64,000 nucleotides of DNA from Paguma larvata (taxonomy: Eukaryota; Chordata; Mammalia; Carnivora; Viverridae): assembly GCA_030068075.1 (NCBI GenBank), contig CM057837.1, positions 24,911,089-24,975,088 on the forward strand. The letters are read 5' to 3'. The position numbers and the translations under genes are program-made. Within the stretch, counting starts at the first letter, position 1. The number at the start of each line of letters is the position of its first letter. The notes under the pieces were generated by a model that saw only the letters and a program-made list of their open reading frames with translations, did no database searches and was not told the origin of the DNA. Positions 1-10,768 of the stretch are shown in pieces.

Positions 1-855
1 CTGAGTCCCAGGCCCATAAGTTGCCCAACATCTCAGATCCCTTCCAGGGCTGAACATAGACATTTAAGAAGTAGCCTGACTCCAAGAAAGGACAGTTTCT
101 TCCCAGAGGGATGAGACCTGGCCTGTCCCCAGGTTTCAGAGGTTCCACAGGGAAAAACAGAAAAGCAAATTGCAAAGCCTGAGGCTCAGGAAGAAGAGGA
201 GGCACATGGAGTTTTTACTGAGCTGCAGTCACAGCTCTAGACTAGGGTTTTATAAACATGATCCCTAGTTCTTGAAAAGAACCTTCCTTCCTCAAGAGAT
301 GTGTATAATCTCTACCCTAAAACCTTAACCCAAACCAGCAAGTGGCACCCACACAAAGGTGTTCAAATATGTACCATTCAGTTATTTCTTGACTAATCTT
401 TGCACAGCCCAGAATAACTTGGAATACCAGGCAGACGGCACCTGCCAAGTTTGCTCTTGATCCAGGTCTTCCAGGCATGAACTAGCACACTCTGAACCTA
501 AAATAGAACTGTTTCTACCAGTCTGGTTGGAGGAGACTGCTGACTTCATGATGCTCATTTGCAGCATACAGTAAACACAGCCCACACAATTCAAGTCAAC
601 TTTCAGAAAATTCGACACAATTCAACCCCATCTCTACCTGCATTGACATCAACTCTCAGTTCCTCATCGATAACTTCTGAGCATCTTTTAGGTAAAGGGT
701 GTGCCTCGTAAATCACTATGGCCCCTCATAATGCTGACCAACAAGGCCTGGGCTTTAGGAAGACCCAATGTGCAACAGACATCAATGCCTTTAGGTAGGG
801 CATTTCTAAACATTTTCACAGTAGGGTAGGAGAGGGAGAGAAATGGGGGTGGAAG
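1..855. other. Unique sequence, no recognised feature
   Basis: I recognise no repeat, exon or RNA here. The largest open frame (382-618, minus, 78 codons) is cysteine- and serine-rich, has no domain and no splice context, and looks like chance. Confidence 0.6.
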
Positions 856-875
856 GAGAGAGAGAGAGAGAGAGA
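856..875. repeat. (AG)n microsatellite
   Basis: Ten consecutive AG dinucleotides, preceded by purine-rich sequence (about 833-855). It is not attached to a SINE, unlike most GA tracts in this window. Confidence 0.9.
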
Positions 876-929
876 ATATGAAATGCATAAGATTTAATAC
901 AATATGCTTTATTCTTTGCTGTAGGCAGA

Positions 930-1000
930 ATTATTGTGGAGTGGTTAAGGATGTGGGTTTTGGAGCCTGGAAGACCTAGGTTTGACAGTCTACTCTATCT
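930..1000 (+). mobile_element. MIR fragment (5' tRNA-like part)
   Basis: The run 'gagtggttaaggatgtggg' followed by 'ttttggagcctggaagacc' and a 'gggttcgaa'-like box is the head of the old mammalian SINE MIR. The 3' half is missing. Confidence 0.7.
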
Positions 1001-1114
1001 ACCTATGAAGTTCTGCTCCTCACAGGACCCTCCCAGCACCCAGAAGATGAGCCCTTCACGTTTCACTCCCCTACCTGCCATGTTCCCTCCAGGGCTCCTA
1101 TCACTACTGACACC

Positions 1115-1385
1115 TTAACACGTGCTTATCTTTCTATTGTTCCTATCTTGATTGAGTGCCTTCCCACCCACTTTTAAGGGAATCTATCTCTTATTTTCTT
1201 CAAGGACCAGATCAGTGATAGACACAATGCATCGGTGCTGAATACATTTTGTGGAATGACGGATGGATCAATGAATACGATTGTAAGCTCCTTGAGAACA
1301 GAAACCAACCTTATGCATCTTTCTATCTTCATCTCCAGTGGAGCACCCATGATTTGTTGAATTCGTTATATGAGTATCTTTATAA
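1115..1385 (+). mobile_element. L2 3'-end remnants
   Basis: Two stretches resemble the 3' end of the old LINE L2. The first ends near 'tgctgaatacattttgtgg' with gatggatcaatgaa. The second carries 'gtaagctccttgagaacag' and ends in 'atgatttgttgaattc'. They may be one element with an internal duplication or two copies end to end. Confidence 0.55.
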
Positions 1386-1394
1386 ACACTTATT

Positions 1395-1545
1395 TCTTAA
1401 TGGCTCTGCATGGCAGTTTTCTTATCTGTAAATAGGGATCAGTTTCCTCTTAAGCTTGTTGTGAAGACTGAATGAGTTCATGCCTGCTTAGAACATCTGG
1501 TATACGGTAAGCACCATAAAAGTGTTAGCTGTTGTAATTATTACA
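1395..1545 (+). mobile_element. MIR (3' half)
   Basis: The order 'gttttcttatctgtaaata', 'gttgtgaagactgaatgag', 'gaacatctggtatacggta' and 'agcaccataaaagtgttag' follows the 3' half of MIR. No target duplication can be defined, as expected for its age. Confidence 0.75.
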
Positions 1546-1988
1546 CATATTGTGTATATTAATTATAATACCGTTTCAACATTATCAAATGATGTGTTAG
1601 TTTATGTTACTCTCATGGGATGTATATAAAGTTAATTCATTTTCTGCCTCGTGCTTTTTGACACATAGATACAATCACACAATGACAGCCAGCCTGGTGC
1701 GGGGCCAGGAGTCAGGAGGACCTATAGTGTCTCCAGGACCCCTCACCCTCAAAGCCTAGCATGGGCTCCCACTGTGTGGTCCTTGTTGATGAGGAACATT
1801 CCATGAAGGGTGCTATCAAGTAACACCCATCCCCTTCAGATTTTCTTTTCTAGTTCATTCCGTCTGGGGAAAAAGGAGTTAACGTAGTGTGTCAAGACCT
1901 CTGAGACTGAGAGGATGCGCGGGGATAACATCACAGCCTGAGGTTAGCATGACAGGCTCCTGGTGGAATGGCTCAAGGTGAGGGGCGG
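1546..1988. other. Unique sequence, no recognised feature
   Basis: AT-rich to about 1660, then balanced composition. No convincing exon, RNA or repeat is visible. Confidence 0.5.
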
Positions 1989-2335
1989 TGCTATGGTCTA
2001 TTTGTTTGTGTGCCCCCCTCATTCACATGCTGAAATCCTAACCCCCAATGTGATGGTATTTCTAGTAGGTGGGTCCCTTGGGAGGTGATTTGGTCATGAG
2101 GGTGGAGATTTCATCACTGAAATTCTCCTCTTATAAAAAGGACCCCAGAGAGCTAGCTCACCCCCTCTGCCCAGTTGAACAGCAAGAAGTCTACAACTCA
2201 GAAGAAGTCCTTCACCTCACCACGCTGGCACCCTGACCTCAGAGTTCCCACCCAGAACTGGAGGAATAACTCCTGTTACCTACAAGCCACCTGGTCTCTG
2301 GTATTTTGTTACAACTGTGTCAACAGGCAAGAAGT
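1989..2335 (+). mobile_element. MLT1-type (ERVL-MaLR) solo LTR
   Basis: The sequence follows the MLT1 LTR layout: 'cacatgctgaaatcctaac' near the start, 'gtgggtcccttgggaggtg', 'ctcttataaaaaggacccc', then 'gcaccctgacctcagagtt' and 'cctggtctctggtattttg' near the end. No internal retroviral sequence is attached. It is an ancient nonautonomous LTR; the subfamily is not resolvable by eye. Confidence 0.7.
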
Positions 2336-2394
2336 GCAAAGGGAGGTGAGGCAGTCCACATAGTGACCGTGAGCATTGGGTTCCTCAGTCACCG

Positions 2395-2565
2395 ATTAGG
2401 TATGTGACCTTGAGCCTTTCTGCACCTCTGATTCCTCATCTAGAGAAATGAAATAGTGGTAGTGCCCAGATAATAGGGCTACCATGAAGATTAAAGGGGA
2501 TAATGTATGTACAGGATTTAGGATGGTGTCTGGCATGTTGTAAGCTTTCAATAAATGTTGTTTTC
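2395..2565 (+). mobile_element. MIR (near full length)
   Basis: Contains 'tatgtgaccttgagccttt', 'ctgattcctcatctagaga', 'gaagattaaaggggataat' and the terminal 'gtaagctttcaataaatgt', in MIR order. It lies directly after the MLT1 LTR. Confidence 0.85.
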
Positions 2566-3166
2566 CCACTGCTCAAAGACCTTAGAGCCTGGTTGAGGAA
2601 ACAAGACACAAACTTAAGTGGGCTTCAAAAAGTAATTTGAAAAAAACTACATATATGGATCCCAAATAATGGACTGGAATAATATTCACCAAATTCACGG
2701 TAGTACTCAGCCTGGGAAGTAGGAATGGGAAAGGAAGCCTCGATGTTAGCCATCATCATTTATTTTTTTGATCAAAGGAGAAGATCTGAACTAGTACTTA
2801 GAAACTTCTAAATGCCAGTATGTGAGCACTTGTGTTATTCTGCATACTTTCTGATACATGTATAAAAAAACTCTTTAGAAGCAGTAAGAGAGAGAAAAGG
2901 TAGGCTCTCCCATGTGTCTTCTAGAGCACTCTGCTCTCACAACTTAAGCATCTCCCAAAAGTCCCACCCCATAATATTGCCACACTGGAGGTTAAGATTT
3001 CAACATAAGAATTTTGGAGAAGCACAAACATCCCACCCACAACAGACAGAGAGGCGGGACTTGAAAAACTAAAAAAGAAAGACATTTGTACTGAAACTCC
3101 AACCTAGAAAGGAAAGTGGGTTATTGGAACTTTTAGCCAAATATATGACTGCCTAGCCATGTATTT
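2566..3166. other. Unique sequence, no recognised feature
   Basis: Moderately AT-rich DNA with a short run of T at 2761-2769. No open frame of note and no repeat that I recognise. Confidence 0.5.
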
Positions 3167-3182
3167 CTCCTGTGTTCTTTTC

Positions 3183-3404
3183 TTTTCTTTTTTATTTTTT
3201 TAATGTTTTATTTATTTTTGAGACAGGGAGAGACAGAGCATGAGTGGGGGAGGGGCAGAGAGAGAGGGAGACACAGAATCCGAAGCAGGCTCCAGGCTCT
3301 GAGCTGTCAGCGCAGAGCCCAACACGGGGTTCGAACTCACAGACCGCGAGATCATGACCTGAGCCGAAGTCGGACGCTCAACCGACTGAGCCACCCAGGC
3401 GCCG
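3183..3404 (-). mobile_element. SINEC (felid tRNA-Lys SINE), full length
   Basis: Reading the minus strand gives the complete felid SINE: the tRNA-like head with A box ('gctcagtcggttgagcg') and B box ('gttcgaacccc'), the middle body, a CT-rich stretch and an A-rich tail. A 16-bp target duplication, ctcctgtgttcttttc, is identical at 3167-3182 and 3405-3420. This is the hallmark of L1-mediated insertion and marks a fairly young copy. Open frames of 60-78 codons across it are SINE sequence, not genes. Confidence 0.97.
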
Positions 3405-3489
3405 CTCCTGTGTTCTTTTCTAATAGCAGTCAGACTTGAGAAAGCTATCTACCCCTTCCCAAATAATCCATGTAAGTAAGGATAAGCTG

Positions 3490-3965
3490 ACTTTACCACC
3501 TGTGGCTCTGAGCATGTGCCTGATTAGTCCAAGTGGGGTCCCTTCCTCTTTACCAGGGGGTAGTTAGGAATGAGCATGTAATATGCTTCTGCTTAATGAA
3601 ATATGATAATTTTTTGCTGGAAATTTCTGATAGCATTCTTCTTTGATCCTCTGAAAGACTTCCAGAAGCTGCTTTCTCTTTGTCCTGTTGGATATGAACA
3701 GAGCGAATGTAGCCTGGCTATTGCTAGAAGCCACCTTATCATGAGGAGGAAAGCCAGCTTCAGGATGCAGTTGACATTGGACAACAGAGCAGAATCACAG
3801 AGAGCCCCTGGGTCTCTCTTATATTATGAGTCTGATTATACCAACCCACCCAAAGGCCACCTGTCTTTGGATTTCCTATTATATAAACAATGGATTTCTA
3901 GTTTAATCCAGTTTGAGTTGATTTTCTGTTACTACAGCCTAAAGCACTCAAATCGACATGTTTTG
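3490..3965 (+). mobile_element. Possible decayed MLT1-like LTR
   Basis: The 3' part ('ttgattttctgttactacag' then 'cctaaagcactca') and the general layout resemble old MaLR LTRs that end in a 'ttgttac-gcagcctaa' motif. The rest is too diverged for a firm call. A 133-codon open frame (3603-4004) crosses it and has no recognisable domain. Confidence 0.35.
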
Positions 3966-4897
3966 ACCTTGGAAAGAATACACACTTCGAAAGTTAAACT
4001 ATAGCACAAAATACTGGTACTAGTAGCATCTGAAGGTATTCTTTGAAAAGAGCCAATGAGCAGTCCACAGTCTCTGCTAGATGGCACCAAATGCAGAGGG
4101 CACACCGTCTCCTATCAGGAAGCATCAGGCTCCCATGAAGGTGACATGTGCTTCTGTAGTATTTGGGTTTGGCAGACCCTAATTCGACCAGTGTTCTAGC
4201 CACTCAGCTATACTGCGGACACTTAGTTTTGCATTGCACCACTGATTATTTTAAGACCTTGTTCTATTTTTTTCTTTTCCCACTGCTATCTCAACAGGCA
4301 GAGCAGGGTGGCAGTCACTTACCTTGAGAAACACTTTCATTTATATTCATGATTAATTTGTAGGGAGCCAGCTAAAGGACAGCCATAGCTGTTGCCTGGG
4401 AGACAAGAGTCTTCTTGGCATGTTTTGAGAAATGTTGGGTCTTTGGTGCTTCACAAAACACTCAACTTAATCTAAGAGCTGAGCAACCAGGGTAACCCTG
4501 CCCACTCGTGCTAGAATGCAGAACTCCAGAGCCAAGAGTCATTGTTGACTTTGAACTCTGCCCAAATGTTTTCAAACTAGCTAAAGGAGAAATTCATACT
4601 CTCTTCTTAGAAAGTTAGGTCCACTCTGTAATAAATTCTGCACTTACAGACAATAACAGAAAGCAGCAAATTCTGAGAAATTCCAGACAACTGGGACTCT
4701 CCGCCGGCTGGGATGTTGGTGACTTGCTCTCTGATATTCTTCTTTTTCAGACCCTCACAGAGACGGTGTCTTTGCACCCAGAGATGTTAGCATTATGTAC
4801 CCCTTAAGGACTCCCAGTTTTCCCCTGGGGTAACAGCATATTGCAACAGAAGTGAATTCCAAGGGTAACATAATAGTAGGTTTAATAAATTCTTAAA
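3966..4897. other. Unique sequence, no recognised feature
   Basis: Mixed composition with no clear repeat, exon or RNA. A 69-codon minus-strand frame (3994-4203) has no domain. Confidence 0.45.
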
Positions 4898-5457
4898 AAC
4901 CATGCCATCCAACAGTGTACAAGGATTCTAATTCTCTACATTTTCACTAATATTTGCTGTCTTTTTTTTCTTTTGATAATAACCATCCTAACAAGTCTGA
5001 GAATGATATCCCATTGTGGTTTTGATTTGCAATTCCATGATGGTTAGTGACCGTGGGCATTTTTTCATGTAATGCTGGCCATTTCTAAGTCCTGTTTGGA
5101 GAAATGTCTATTCAAGTCCTTAGCCCATTTTAAAAATTGGGTAATTAGGTTTTTTTTGTTATTGAGTGGTAGGAGTTCCTCATATATTTTGGGAACTAAA
5201 CCCTTATCAGATATTTGGTTTACAAATATTTCCTACCATCCTGTTGGTAGACTTTCCACTCTGTTGGTTGTTTCCTTTGCTGTGCAGAAGCTTTTTAGTC
5301 CAATGTAGTCCCAAACGAGAATGTTTTTGCTTTTGTTGCCTGTGATTTTGGTGTCATACCCATGAAATTATTGCCAAGACCAATGTCCTGAAGATCACAC
5401 CCTGTTTCCTTCTAGGAATTTTATAGTTTCAGGCCTTATGTTTAAGTCTTGAATCCA

Positions 5458-5564
5458 CTGGTGTGCAAGATGGTTTGGTGCTGATCTGACTGCATTTCAG
5501 GGACAAGAGAAGCGAAAAAAACCTTCCATGCTCTTCCGCCATCTTAGCCCCTTCCTGTTGTCTC
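5458..5564 (-). mobile_element. Nested L1 5'-UTR-like fragment
   Basis: This stretch interrupts ORF2 sequence that resumes on both sides. Its reverse complement contains 'gctaagatggcggaagagc' followed by 'atgcagtcagatcagcacc', which resembles the start of carnivore L1 elements. Similar 14-mers flank it, aagtcttgaatcca (5444-5457) and aagtctttaatcaa (5565-5578), suggesting a target duplication. There is no poly(A), so it is not a standard retrotransposed 3' end. Confidence 0.6.
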
Positions 5565-5923
5565 AAGTCTTTAATCAATTTTGAATTGACTTTTATGTAT
5601 AGTGTAAGGTAAGTGTCCAGTTCCATTCTTTGCAAGAGAATATCCAGTTTTCCCAAAGCCATTTATTAAAGAGGCTTTTTTTCCCCGTTGTGTATTCTTA
5701 GCACCCCTGTCAAAGATCGGTTGAACACTTTGCATGGATTTATTTCTGGGCTCTTTATTCTGTTCCACCGGTATGTATGTCTGTCTTTATGCCAGCATCA
5801 TTACTGTAGATTTGTAATATACTTTGAAATCAGGAAGTGTGGTACCTCCAGCTTTGTTCTTCCTTCTCAAGACAGATTTGGCTATTCAGGGTATTTTGTG
5901 GTTTCATATGAATTTTAGAATTT

Positions 5924-6280
5924 CTATTTCCAAAAAAAAAAAAAAAAAGGCACAGGGATTGTAAAAGGGATCGCACTGAGTCTATAAATCACGTTGAATG
6001 GTATGGACATTTTAACAACATTAATTCTCCCAATCCATGAACAGAGGATGCCTTTCCATTTGTTTGTGTCTTTAATTTCTTTCAGCAACGTTTTGTAGTT
6101 TGCAGTGTACACATCTTTCATCTCTTCAGTTAAATTTATTCCTGAGTATCGTATTCTTTTTGGTGCTAGTTTAAACAGAAATATTTTCCTAATTTCCTTT
6201 TTAGGTGGTTCATTGTTATCGAATAGAAACAGAAGTAATTTTTGTGTTGCCTTTGTATCCTGAAACTTTAGAGAATCCAC
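5924..6280 (-). pseudogene. L1 ORF2 reverse-transcriptase remnant
   Basis: A 118-codon open frame whose translation carries the L1 ORF2 signature 'YSGINLTEEMKDVYTANYK' followed by 'SWIGRINVVKMSI', which lies just after the RT catalytic core. It is a small piece of a roughly 1,270-residue protein and lacks the endonuclease and the RT active site. It sits in the inverted half of the L1 above and cannot be functional. Confidence 0.85.
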
Positions 6281-6639
6281 AGAAGGACAAATCCATCATG
6301 AGCCCACTTATATGAGGTATCTAAAGTAGTCGAACCAATAGAATCAAAGAATAAAATGGTGGTTGCCGGGGACTAGGTATGGGGGAAATGGGGAATTTCC
6401 AATCAATAGGCATAAATTTTAGTTGTGCAAGATGTTGCACAAATTTTAGTTGTTCAAAAGATCTCCTGTACAGCACTGTGCCTATGGTTAACAATACTGC
6501 ACTGTACACTTGAAGATTTTTTAGCACGGTAGATCTCATGTTATATGTTCTTATAATAATAAAATAAAACAAAATAAAGACAACTATGCCATCCCAAATA
6601 AACATGAAGAGTATTTAGATCAAATAAAAAGATGCTCCA

Positions 6640-7010
6640 AGTCAGAATTTTTGGTTGTAAGTGACAAAACGAGAATTCTTTTGCTGAAAGAATCCAAAGA
6701 AGGAAACACCCAAATGGCAGGAAGGAGAGGGGTGCAGTGGGCATCGAAGGCATTGGAATTAGAAAGTCAGGTACTGACTAGACTGGACTCTCCCTGGGTC
6801 TTTGTTCTCTGCTTCTCTTGTGCGTTGGCTTTTTTCTCTCATTGCAGCCTGTTTTCCACCAAATGGCTGACAAGATGGCCGTCAGCAGATTTTGAACTAT
6901 ATTTCATTGCTTCTCATTGCTCTTCCCCAATTCCAGAACCACTCGTGGGGAAGAACACTGTTTCACCCACTTTGGTCAGGTGCCTGTAAGAATCACTTCG
7001 GGCCCAGGGA
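6640..7010 (-). mobile_element. Possible old LTR-like repeat, family unresolved
   Basis: 'ttggttgtaagtgacaaaac', 'ctctctttgctt'-type patches and 'gctgacaagatggccgtca' match the order of a common mammalian interspersed repeat as I remember it, in reverse. I cannot name the family with confidence. Two other stretches (9750-9815 and 62880-63080) look related. Confidence 0.4.
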
Positions 7011-7067
7011 AGCTAGGCTGTGTAATAACAAAAAATTCTGTGTAGCTGTGTAAAAGGGGACACATTT

Positions 7068-7264
7068 TTTTTTTTAAAGTTTATTTATTTTGAGAGAGAG
7101 AGAGCAAGCAGGGAAGGGGCAGAGAGAGAGGGAGAGTGACAATCAAGCAGGCTCCATGCTCAGCACAGAGCCCAACACAGGGCTCAATCCCATGCCTGTG
7201 AGATCATGACTTGAGCCGGAACCTAGAGTTGGACACTCAACCTACTAAGCCATCCAGGCACCCC
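7068..7264 (-). mobile_element. SINEC, older subtype
   Basis: Minus-strand SINE with a GA-rich (CT on the element strand) stretch and a tRNA head containing several mismatches. It carries the extra bases between the boxes typical of older carnivore SINECs. Imperfect flanking duplication: ggggacacattt near 7056 and tgggatgcattt near 7265. Confidence 0.9.
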
Positions 7265-7279
7265 TGGGATGCATTTCTG

Positions 7280-7649
7280 GAAGAAAAAAAAAAAAAGGCA
7301 TTCAGTCAAAAATCCCTTGAAGGTTCACCACTCTACAGGGCCTCAGCCACCTCAGAGAATCAGAGTCCTCAAACAACAGAGCTGGAAGTGACTGTGAGGA
7401 TGAAGTTGTCCAGGTAACCACGGGTCAGACCAACCAGGAGTCTTTTCACAAGTCACAGAGGAAATTAGAGGAAAGAAAAATTGAGTGTGGTTCTCTTCAA
7501 AAGATTCATACTTCTCAGCTCCTCATAAACCCACCACAGAAGTTCGTAGTGTGTGGCAGTTTGTTAGTGCTGTTTAAAAAGGAATTGAGAATTCTCTCCT
7601 TCATCTATGGTAGAAGGGAGGAGAGGGCTGGGGGACAAGCTTAGAAGCC
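7280..7649. other. Unique sequence, no recognised feature
   Basis: Begins with a 13-base A run near 7280, then balanced unique sequence. No exon or repeat is recognised. Confidence 0.45.
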
Positions 7650-7830
7650 AGGCGCTGAGCTCAGTGTTTCAGGTACATCATGTCATTGAAGCCTCAGAGC
7701 ACACTATGCCTAGGCCTCCTGTTTTGCAGATGAGGAAACTTAGGATCAGTGAAACAAGGCAACTCGCCTAAGATCTCCTGGTGAGGAACGGATGGTGCTT
7801 GCGGGCAGACAGCAGGTTAGAGACCCTCTC
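7650..7830 (-). mobile_element. MIR
   Basis: Reverse-strand MIR. 'ttttgcagatgaggaaact' followed by 'aaggcaactcgcctaagat' is the reverse complement of the MIR centre, and 'catgtcattgaagcctcag' precedes it as expected. Confidence 0.8.
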
Positions 7831-8227
7831 CATGGATGCCCTGTGTGTAAAGTGTGGGAATGGACGGACCTGACTGAAAATCTGCTCAGCCCGGATATGG
7901 TGAAAACCTAACTCCTTTCTGCCAACCCCCGGGATGGATTCCTACTTTATCTCTGGGCGATATTTACAGATTAGGAGTTCTTGGCCCCTGTTTTTCCTCC
8001 CTGCCCCACCAAGAAAGACAGCAGGCCTGGCCAGGAATAAATACTCAGACTTCCTTGTTCCCTCGCCCAGGTGTCTGGAAGTTACCATTAGCCCTAGACC
8101 ACAGAATCGGCCTGGGAAGGCCCTAACCAAGGCCACCATATTGCCTGGGCTTTCAGGTCAGCAGCACCTATACAAACCACAGTTCGGAAAGTTATATGTA
8201 ATTTTTTTTCTCTTTTGATAATAACTA
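7831..8227. other. Unique sequence, no recognised feature
   Basis: Two overlapping open frames (94 codons plus, 65 codons minus, about 7934-8218) have no domains and oppose each other. I treat both as chance. Confidence 0.45.
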
Positions 8228-8231
8228 GGAC

Positions 8232-8440
8232 TTTTTTTTTTTTTTTTTGAGAGAGAGGAGAGAGAGTGCATGACAGAGGGGAGGAGCAGAGACAGAGAGG
8301 GAGACACAGAATCCAAAGCAGGCTTCAGGCTCTGAGCTGGCAGCACAGAGCCCCATGCGGAGAGCTTGAACTCACAGACCGAGAGATCATGACCTGAGCC
8401 AAAGTCGGATGCTTATCCTACTAAGCCCCCTAGGCGCACG
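8232..8440 (-). mobile_element. SINEC, full length
   Basis: Minus-strand copy with an A/T tail of about 19 bases and a moderately mutated head. The target duplication is ggac plus T run at 8228 and again at 8441. The B box is damaged, so it is unlikely to be transcribed by RNA polymerase III. Confidence 0.93.
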
Positions 8441-8459
8441 GGACTTTTTTTTTTTTTTT

Positions 8460-9394
8460 TTAATTTGACTTTCAACCATAAGCATATCACAATGACGGTA
8501 GCGGATTGTCCAGGTAGCTGGACCTTATTGCTGTGTCTTACAAATTATATTAAAATATTTATTCCCTTAATAGTCCCCAGGGTTGCTAATTCCTTTCATA
8601 ACGCCACCTTGTGCCAAAGCTGACAAAGCTAATGAAATTACCCTCCCTATTCCCCCCCCGTCCAAAGCAATCATATCTTATAATTATATCTCAGAAACTA
8701 TTCACACAAAGTCATTTGAAGTACTTTCGGGGACCGTATTATAAAGATGGATTTGTGCTGTGAGTGTGGAATTCAATTCATATGTTTTCAGCTGGTTGTC
8801 CAAGTATAAGAAGGCTTTCCTAGTGTTTAATGGAGCCGTTTGTCTCCAGAAATAAGCACTAATGCAATGTGACGTGTATAGTCCTGGCGCCCTGCCTCGC
8901 TCCTCTGACATGAGCCCCCAGCGGGGGAGAGAGGCTCTGGTATCACTGAGAGTCACGAAGGGCCGCTTTTCTCCTACAGATTGTGAGACTCTCCAGGGAA
9001 CTGCGGGAATGGCCAGACTGTGCATTCTCTTTGTCAAGGCACTTAGATTCTCAATCTAGAACATTCTCTTCTGTGTGGTTCTGGATTCTGATTGTAGGGA
9101 CGCTTTAAAACCAAGAATGTCTGGAGGTGAGGCCGAGGAGAAAGGCTGGCCGGGATTAGAGCTCTATGCTACTCATCTTATCGCAATTACTGGGGCCGTT
9201 ATTATTATTACTGCAATCTCCTGTAGAAATTTGCAAACTGCTTTGTAGTTATTTTATGCAGAAAAACAAGAGCAGACTGAGTCCTGCTAAAGCACATTCA
9301 AAAATTGCTGATAACTAAGGAAAGACTCAGTCTATTGAGGAAGTGTATAACTGAAACTAATTACAGAAGTCTACGAACAGATGATGCTGCAAAT
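8460..9394. other. Unique sequence, possibly conserved noncoding
   Basis: Repeat-free DNA with alternating AT-rich and CpG-containing segments, e.g. 'gctgacaaagctaatgaaat' at about 8618 and a TAAT-rich stretch around 9170-9380. Minus frame 8702-9037 (111 codons) has no recognisable domain. Any regulatory role is inference. Confidence 0.3.
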
Positions 9395-9550
9395 AATAAT
9401 GCTAGTAGTTAACACGGCCCTGGGCTTGCCCCGCTCTGTCTCAGTGCTTTGTATCATTTAACTCATTTAATCCTACGACCACCTGCGCAGACAGGTATTA
9501 CCATTATTCCCACTTTTACAGATGAGGAAACTAAGGCACAGAGAGTTAGA
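9395..9550 (-). mobile_element. MIR
   Basis: 'catttaactcatttaatcc' followed by 'acttttacagatgaggaaac' and 'ggcacagagagtta' is a clear reverse-strand MIR. An A-rich stretch follows at 9550-9588. Confidence 0.9.
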
Positions 9551-10520
9551 AAAAAAAAAAAACCCAAAAATATAAAAACAGAGTTAGTTACTCAACCTCT
9601 GTTATTTTTGTCTGGTTAATACCCACAGCTGCTGCTGATCACAACACTCCATTTATCCTTGGGGAGCCACCCACCCATCCCCCACTCGCGAGCCCACAAT
9701 TCGCTTAGGTTTGCTGACTCGCTATGCCCCATCCCCTCCCCACCCCCGCCCCGAGGGACTCGGGCTTAGGCCAATCAGCACATTCCATGCCCCTGGCCAC
9801 AATGTCTGGTTCAGGGATGACCATGGACAGTCAAGCTGGAAACTTCTGTGCAATGGTAAGAAAGGAGAACTTCCCTCTGAGCTCCTCGGAAGCAGGGAAG
9901 GAGGTAAGCTTGGGGCCGCAGGAGGCGTCTGGAGGCCAGAGCCGCCCAAAGCAAGGCTACCCATCTCAGAGACTACTCAGGTTTTCCCTCCACTCGGGGC
10001 CGCCCCACGCCACCCACTGACTGCTCTCCCTACATACACTCTTCTCCCTGGCTCTCTCTCCTCCTTCTGTTCCACAGCATCCCCTGCCCCTCCCCACACA
10101 GCCCAAAGAGACTAATTCAGCCGCTCTTTGAAGAAAAGCTTAACTACCATTTTGTTCCTCAGGCATTTCACCTCAGGGTCCCGTGTTCTTCCCCAAGGAG
10201 CGTCTCCTCATTGGCGCCTAACGGATGCAGCTCCCTTCCAAAGACCAACGCACCGCTTAGCCGTTGGGCAGGGTCATGTCATGACTTTGTGGGCTCCAGG
10301 CACTTTACCTTCCTGGGCCACTTCCTCCATAAAAGAAATATTAAAAGTTATATTTATGACCGCATTGGTATAAGAAAAACATAATTCCAGCTGGTTTCTA
10401 TTTATTTGTAAAAATTCTGATCTTAAGTGAAATTAAAACTTGTTCATGGGTCCCTCGAGAGTATCCTGGGCCCTGGGTGCCAGTCCTGGGGTTCCTGCTG
10501 CCTAAGTTGTCCCTGCTGTT
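9551..10520. other. Unique GC-moderate sequence with chance ORFs
   Basis: Three overlapping open frames (9711-10115 plus, 9724-10020 plus, 9722-9964 minus) share the same DNA; all are proline/serine-rich and domain-free. Bases 9750-9815 contain 'ggccaatcagcacattcca' and 'ggttcagggatgaccatgg', which resemble the unresolved repeat at 6640-7010 in the opposite orientation. Confidence 0.4.
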
Positions 10521-10535
10521 AAAACAATACATTTT

Positions 10536-10753
10536 GGGGGGCATCTCGGTGGCTCAGGTGGTTAAGTGTCCAACTTTGGCTCAGGTGATGATCTCTTGGT
10601 TCGTGAGTTAGAGCCTCACATTGGGCTTTGTACTGAAACCCCAGAGCCTGGATCCTGCTTCAGAGTCTGTCTCCCTCTCTCTCCCCTCCCTTATTCACAC
10701 TCTACCTCTCTCTCTCTCTCTCTAAAATAAATAAATATTAAAATATTTTTAAT
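10536..10753 (+). mobile_element. SINEC, full length, mutated head
   Basis: Plus-strand SINE starting 'gggggcatctcggtggctc' with several changes in the A and B boxes and a CT repeat before the tail. A perfect 15-bp target duplication, aaaacaatacatttt, lies at 10521-10535 and 10754-10768. The head divergence with an intact duplication suggests that the source copy was an older subfamily. Confidence 0.96.
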
Positions 10754-10768
10754 AAAACAATACATTTT

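Larger units (their letters stand above)
4911..6581 (+). mobile_element. L1 insertion with inverted 5' part (twin-primed)
   Basis: 4911-6265 is L1 ORF2 sequence in reverse orientation, running from the RT region (right) to the ORF2 end (left). About 6270-6581 is L1 3' UTR in forward orientation ending in an A-rich tail. The two halves are consecutive parts of one L1 with a few hundred bases lost at the junction. A 13-bp target duplication with one mismatch brackets the whole unit: aaccatgccatcc at 4898-4910 and aactatgccatcc at 6582-6594. The 3' UTR looks like an L1M-A/B type, so the insertion is old. It contains a nested 107-bp insert at 5458-5564. Confidence 0.88.

Noticed and set aside
3203..3439. 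Recurring 60-80 codon frames with 'AQSVKRPTSAQVMISRSVSSSP'-like pieces, here and at about 10 other sites
   Set aside because: They look like a conserved protein family but are translations of the SINEC tRNA head and body.
5429..5662. 77-codon minus-strand frame that looks like a fusion protein
   Set aside because: It joins L1 ORF2 to the nested L1 5'-end insert; not a gene.
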